Below the pieces are notes generated by a model. The model ran no database searches. It saw nothing but the letters and a program-made list of their open reading frames with translations, and was not told the DNA's origin. Below are positions 6,370 to 6,763 of a DNA stretch of 6,763 nt, one piece after another. Position 1 is the stretch's first letter; each line of letters opens with the position of its first letter. The translations under genes were made by a program, and so were the position numbers. This DNA is from Parafilimonas sp. (GTDB lineage: Bacteria > Bacteroidota > Bacteroidia > Chitinophagales > Chitinophagaceae): contig JAHEZC010000147.1 of the NCBI GenBank assembly GCA_023251275.1, positions 1-6,763 on the forward strand. Direction: 5' to 3'.

Positions 6370-6394
6370 ATGAACGGTTAAAGCAAATTTTTTT
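6363..6394 (+). terminator. Weak terminator-like hairpin and T7 run after the membrane protein gene
   Basis: TAACTG (6363-6368) can pair with CGGTTA (6375-6380), 6 bp with one G-U, around a 6-base loop. It overlaps the stop codon and is followed, after seven bases, by a run of seven T (6388-6394). The stem is short and the T-run is displaced, so this is a marginal intrinsic terminator. Confidence 0.3.
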
Positions 6395-6418
6395 ACCCCA
6401 ATTATTTGTTATCGTGCA

Positions 6419-6446
6419 AACTGTTATCCACAGCCCGGTAATAGTT
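6419..6446. repeat. Inverted repeat upstream of the exported-protein gene
   Basis: AACTGTTATC (6419-6428) can pair in RNA with GGTAATAGTT (6437-6446), 10 bp including two G-U pairs, around an 8-base loop. It ends 27 bases before the ATG at 6474, so it could be a leader hairpin of that gene or the 3' end of the upstream transcript; no T-run follows. Its left arm contains a DnaA-box-like 9-mer (6424-6432), which I regard as incidental. Confidence 0.4.
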
Positions 6447-6473
6447 GCCATCAAATTCGTAGCTTAGTGCTGT

Positions 6474-6763
6474 ATGAAAAAAATATTTCTCCTGCTCACC
6501 TGTACATTTTTTGTTGCATTGATTTTTGCACAAAGCCAGAATGTAACGCCTGTTTACAGTCAGTACGCAACTAAGGAAGGCCGTGAAATGATGTATAAGC
6601 AAATGGTCGAAGAAACCATTCCGGATTATCTTGCTGACAAAATTGATGACAGTACGGAAGATCAATGGATACAGGCATTCTGGGCGATGGAACTCATTCT
6701 GTTTCGCTCTGATTATTGTGAACAGAAATTAAGAGAACCCTGGGCGCATATTGATGAGCGTTC
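6474..6763 (+). CDS. N-terminus of an exported protein of unknown function (3' end outside window)
   Basis: Ninety-six codons are visible before the window ends, with no stop. The protein opens with a clear type I signal peptide: MKK, a hydrophobic core to about residue 18, and a likely cut after A19 (IFA/QSQ). There is a cysteine at position 10 but no lipobox, so it is not an evident lipoprotein. The mature start (NVTPVYSQYATKEGREMMYKQM) is followed by an acidic, aromatic-rich, probably helical segment (DSTEDQWIQAFWAMELILFRSDYCEQKLREPW). I do not recognise the family from this fragment. The signal peptide directly after the ATG supports this start. The opposite-strand frame over 6402-6665 is less credible because it has no such features. 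Confidence 0.8.
   Translation, partial: MKKIFLLLTCTFFVALIFAQSQNVTPVYSQYATKEGREMMYKQMVEETIPDYLADKIDDSTEDQWIQAFWAMELILFRSDYCEQKLREPWAHIDER

Noticed and set aside
6424..6432. TTATCCACA, a perfect DnaA box
   Set aside because: A single copy; such a match on either strand is expected roughly once in 30 kb. There is no cluster, AT-rich unwinding region or dnaA/dnaN neighbour, so it is not evidence of an origin.
6402..6665. Opposite-strand frame of 87 codons
   Set aside because: It overlaps the start of a gene with a clear signal peptide on the + strand and has no domain of its own.

Overview
The window looks like chromosomal DNA from a Bacteroidota bacterium, most likely Chitinophagales/Chitinophagaceae. 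The case rests on the AspRS sequence style, the lack of Shine-Dalgarno-type sequences before the starts, a TAnnTTTG-type -7 box, and short word-like repeats between genes. This assignment is by recognition, not by a search. All genes I can support are on the + strand, and both ends of the window cut through a gene.

Layout. (1) 2-1177 is the C-terminal two thirds of aspartyl-tRNA synthetase (aspS). Its reading frame carries what looks like a small in-frame palindromic element bounded by CTGAA direct repeats (276-319), and its stop codon sits in the loop of a GC-rich hairpin (1168-1185). (2) 1249-2160 is a solitary Mrr-type (type IV) restriction endonuclease whose N-terminal half is clearly more AT-rich than its neighbours. 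(3) 2264-5784 is the conserved trio of circularly permuted ATP-grasp protein, alpha-E (DUF403) protein and transglutaminase-like protein. Comparative genomics has predicted that this module makes and trims or cross-links a peptide or peptide tag, but its product is unknown as far as I know. (4) 5905-6369 encodes a small four-helix membrane protein of unknown function. (5) 6474 to the end is the start of an exported protein that I do not recognise.

The longer intergenic gaps are not plain spacer. The gap between the ATP-grasp and alpha-E genes (3719-3826) and the gap after the transglutaminase gene (5793-5903) are each built from three successive blocks of degenerate 7- or 8-bp tandem words, held in almost exact register within a block while the word changes from block to block. 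Together they bracket the alpha-E/transglutaminase pair.

How the genes work together: the ATP-grasp, alpha-E and transglutaminase genes probably act as one pathway (ligation, an accessory helical protein, and a thiol peptidase or transferase). aspS is housekeeping and mrr is defence; neither has an evident functional link to the trio. No stretch over 300 bases lacks a gene. I see no tRNA, rRNA, CRISPR array or complete insertion sequence.
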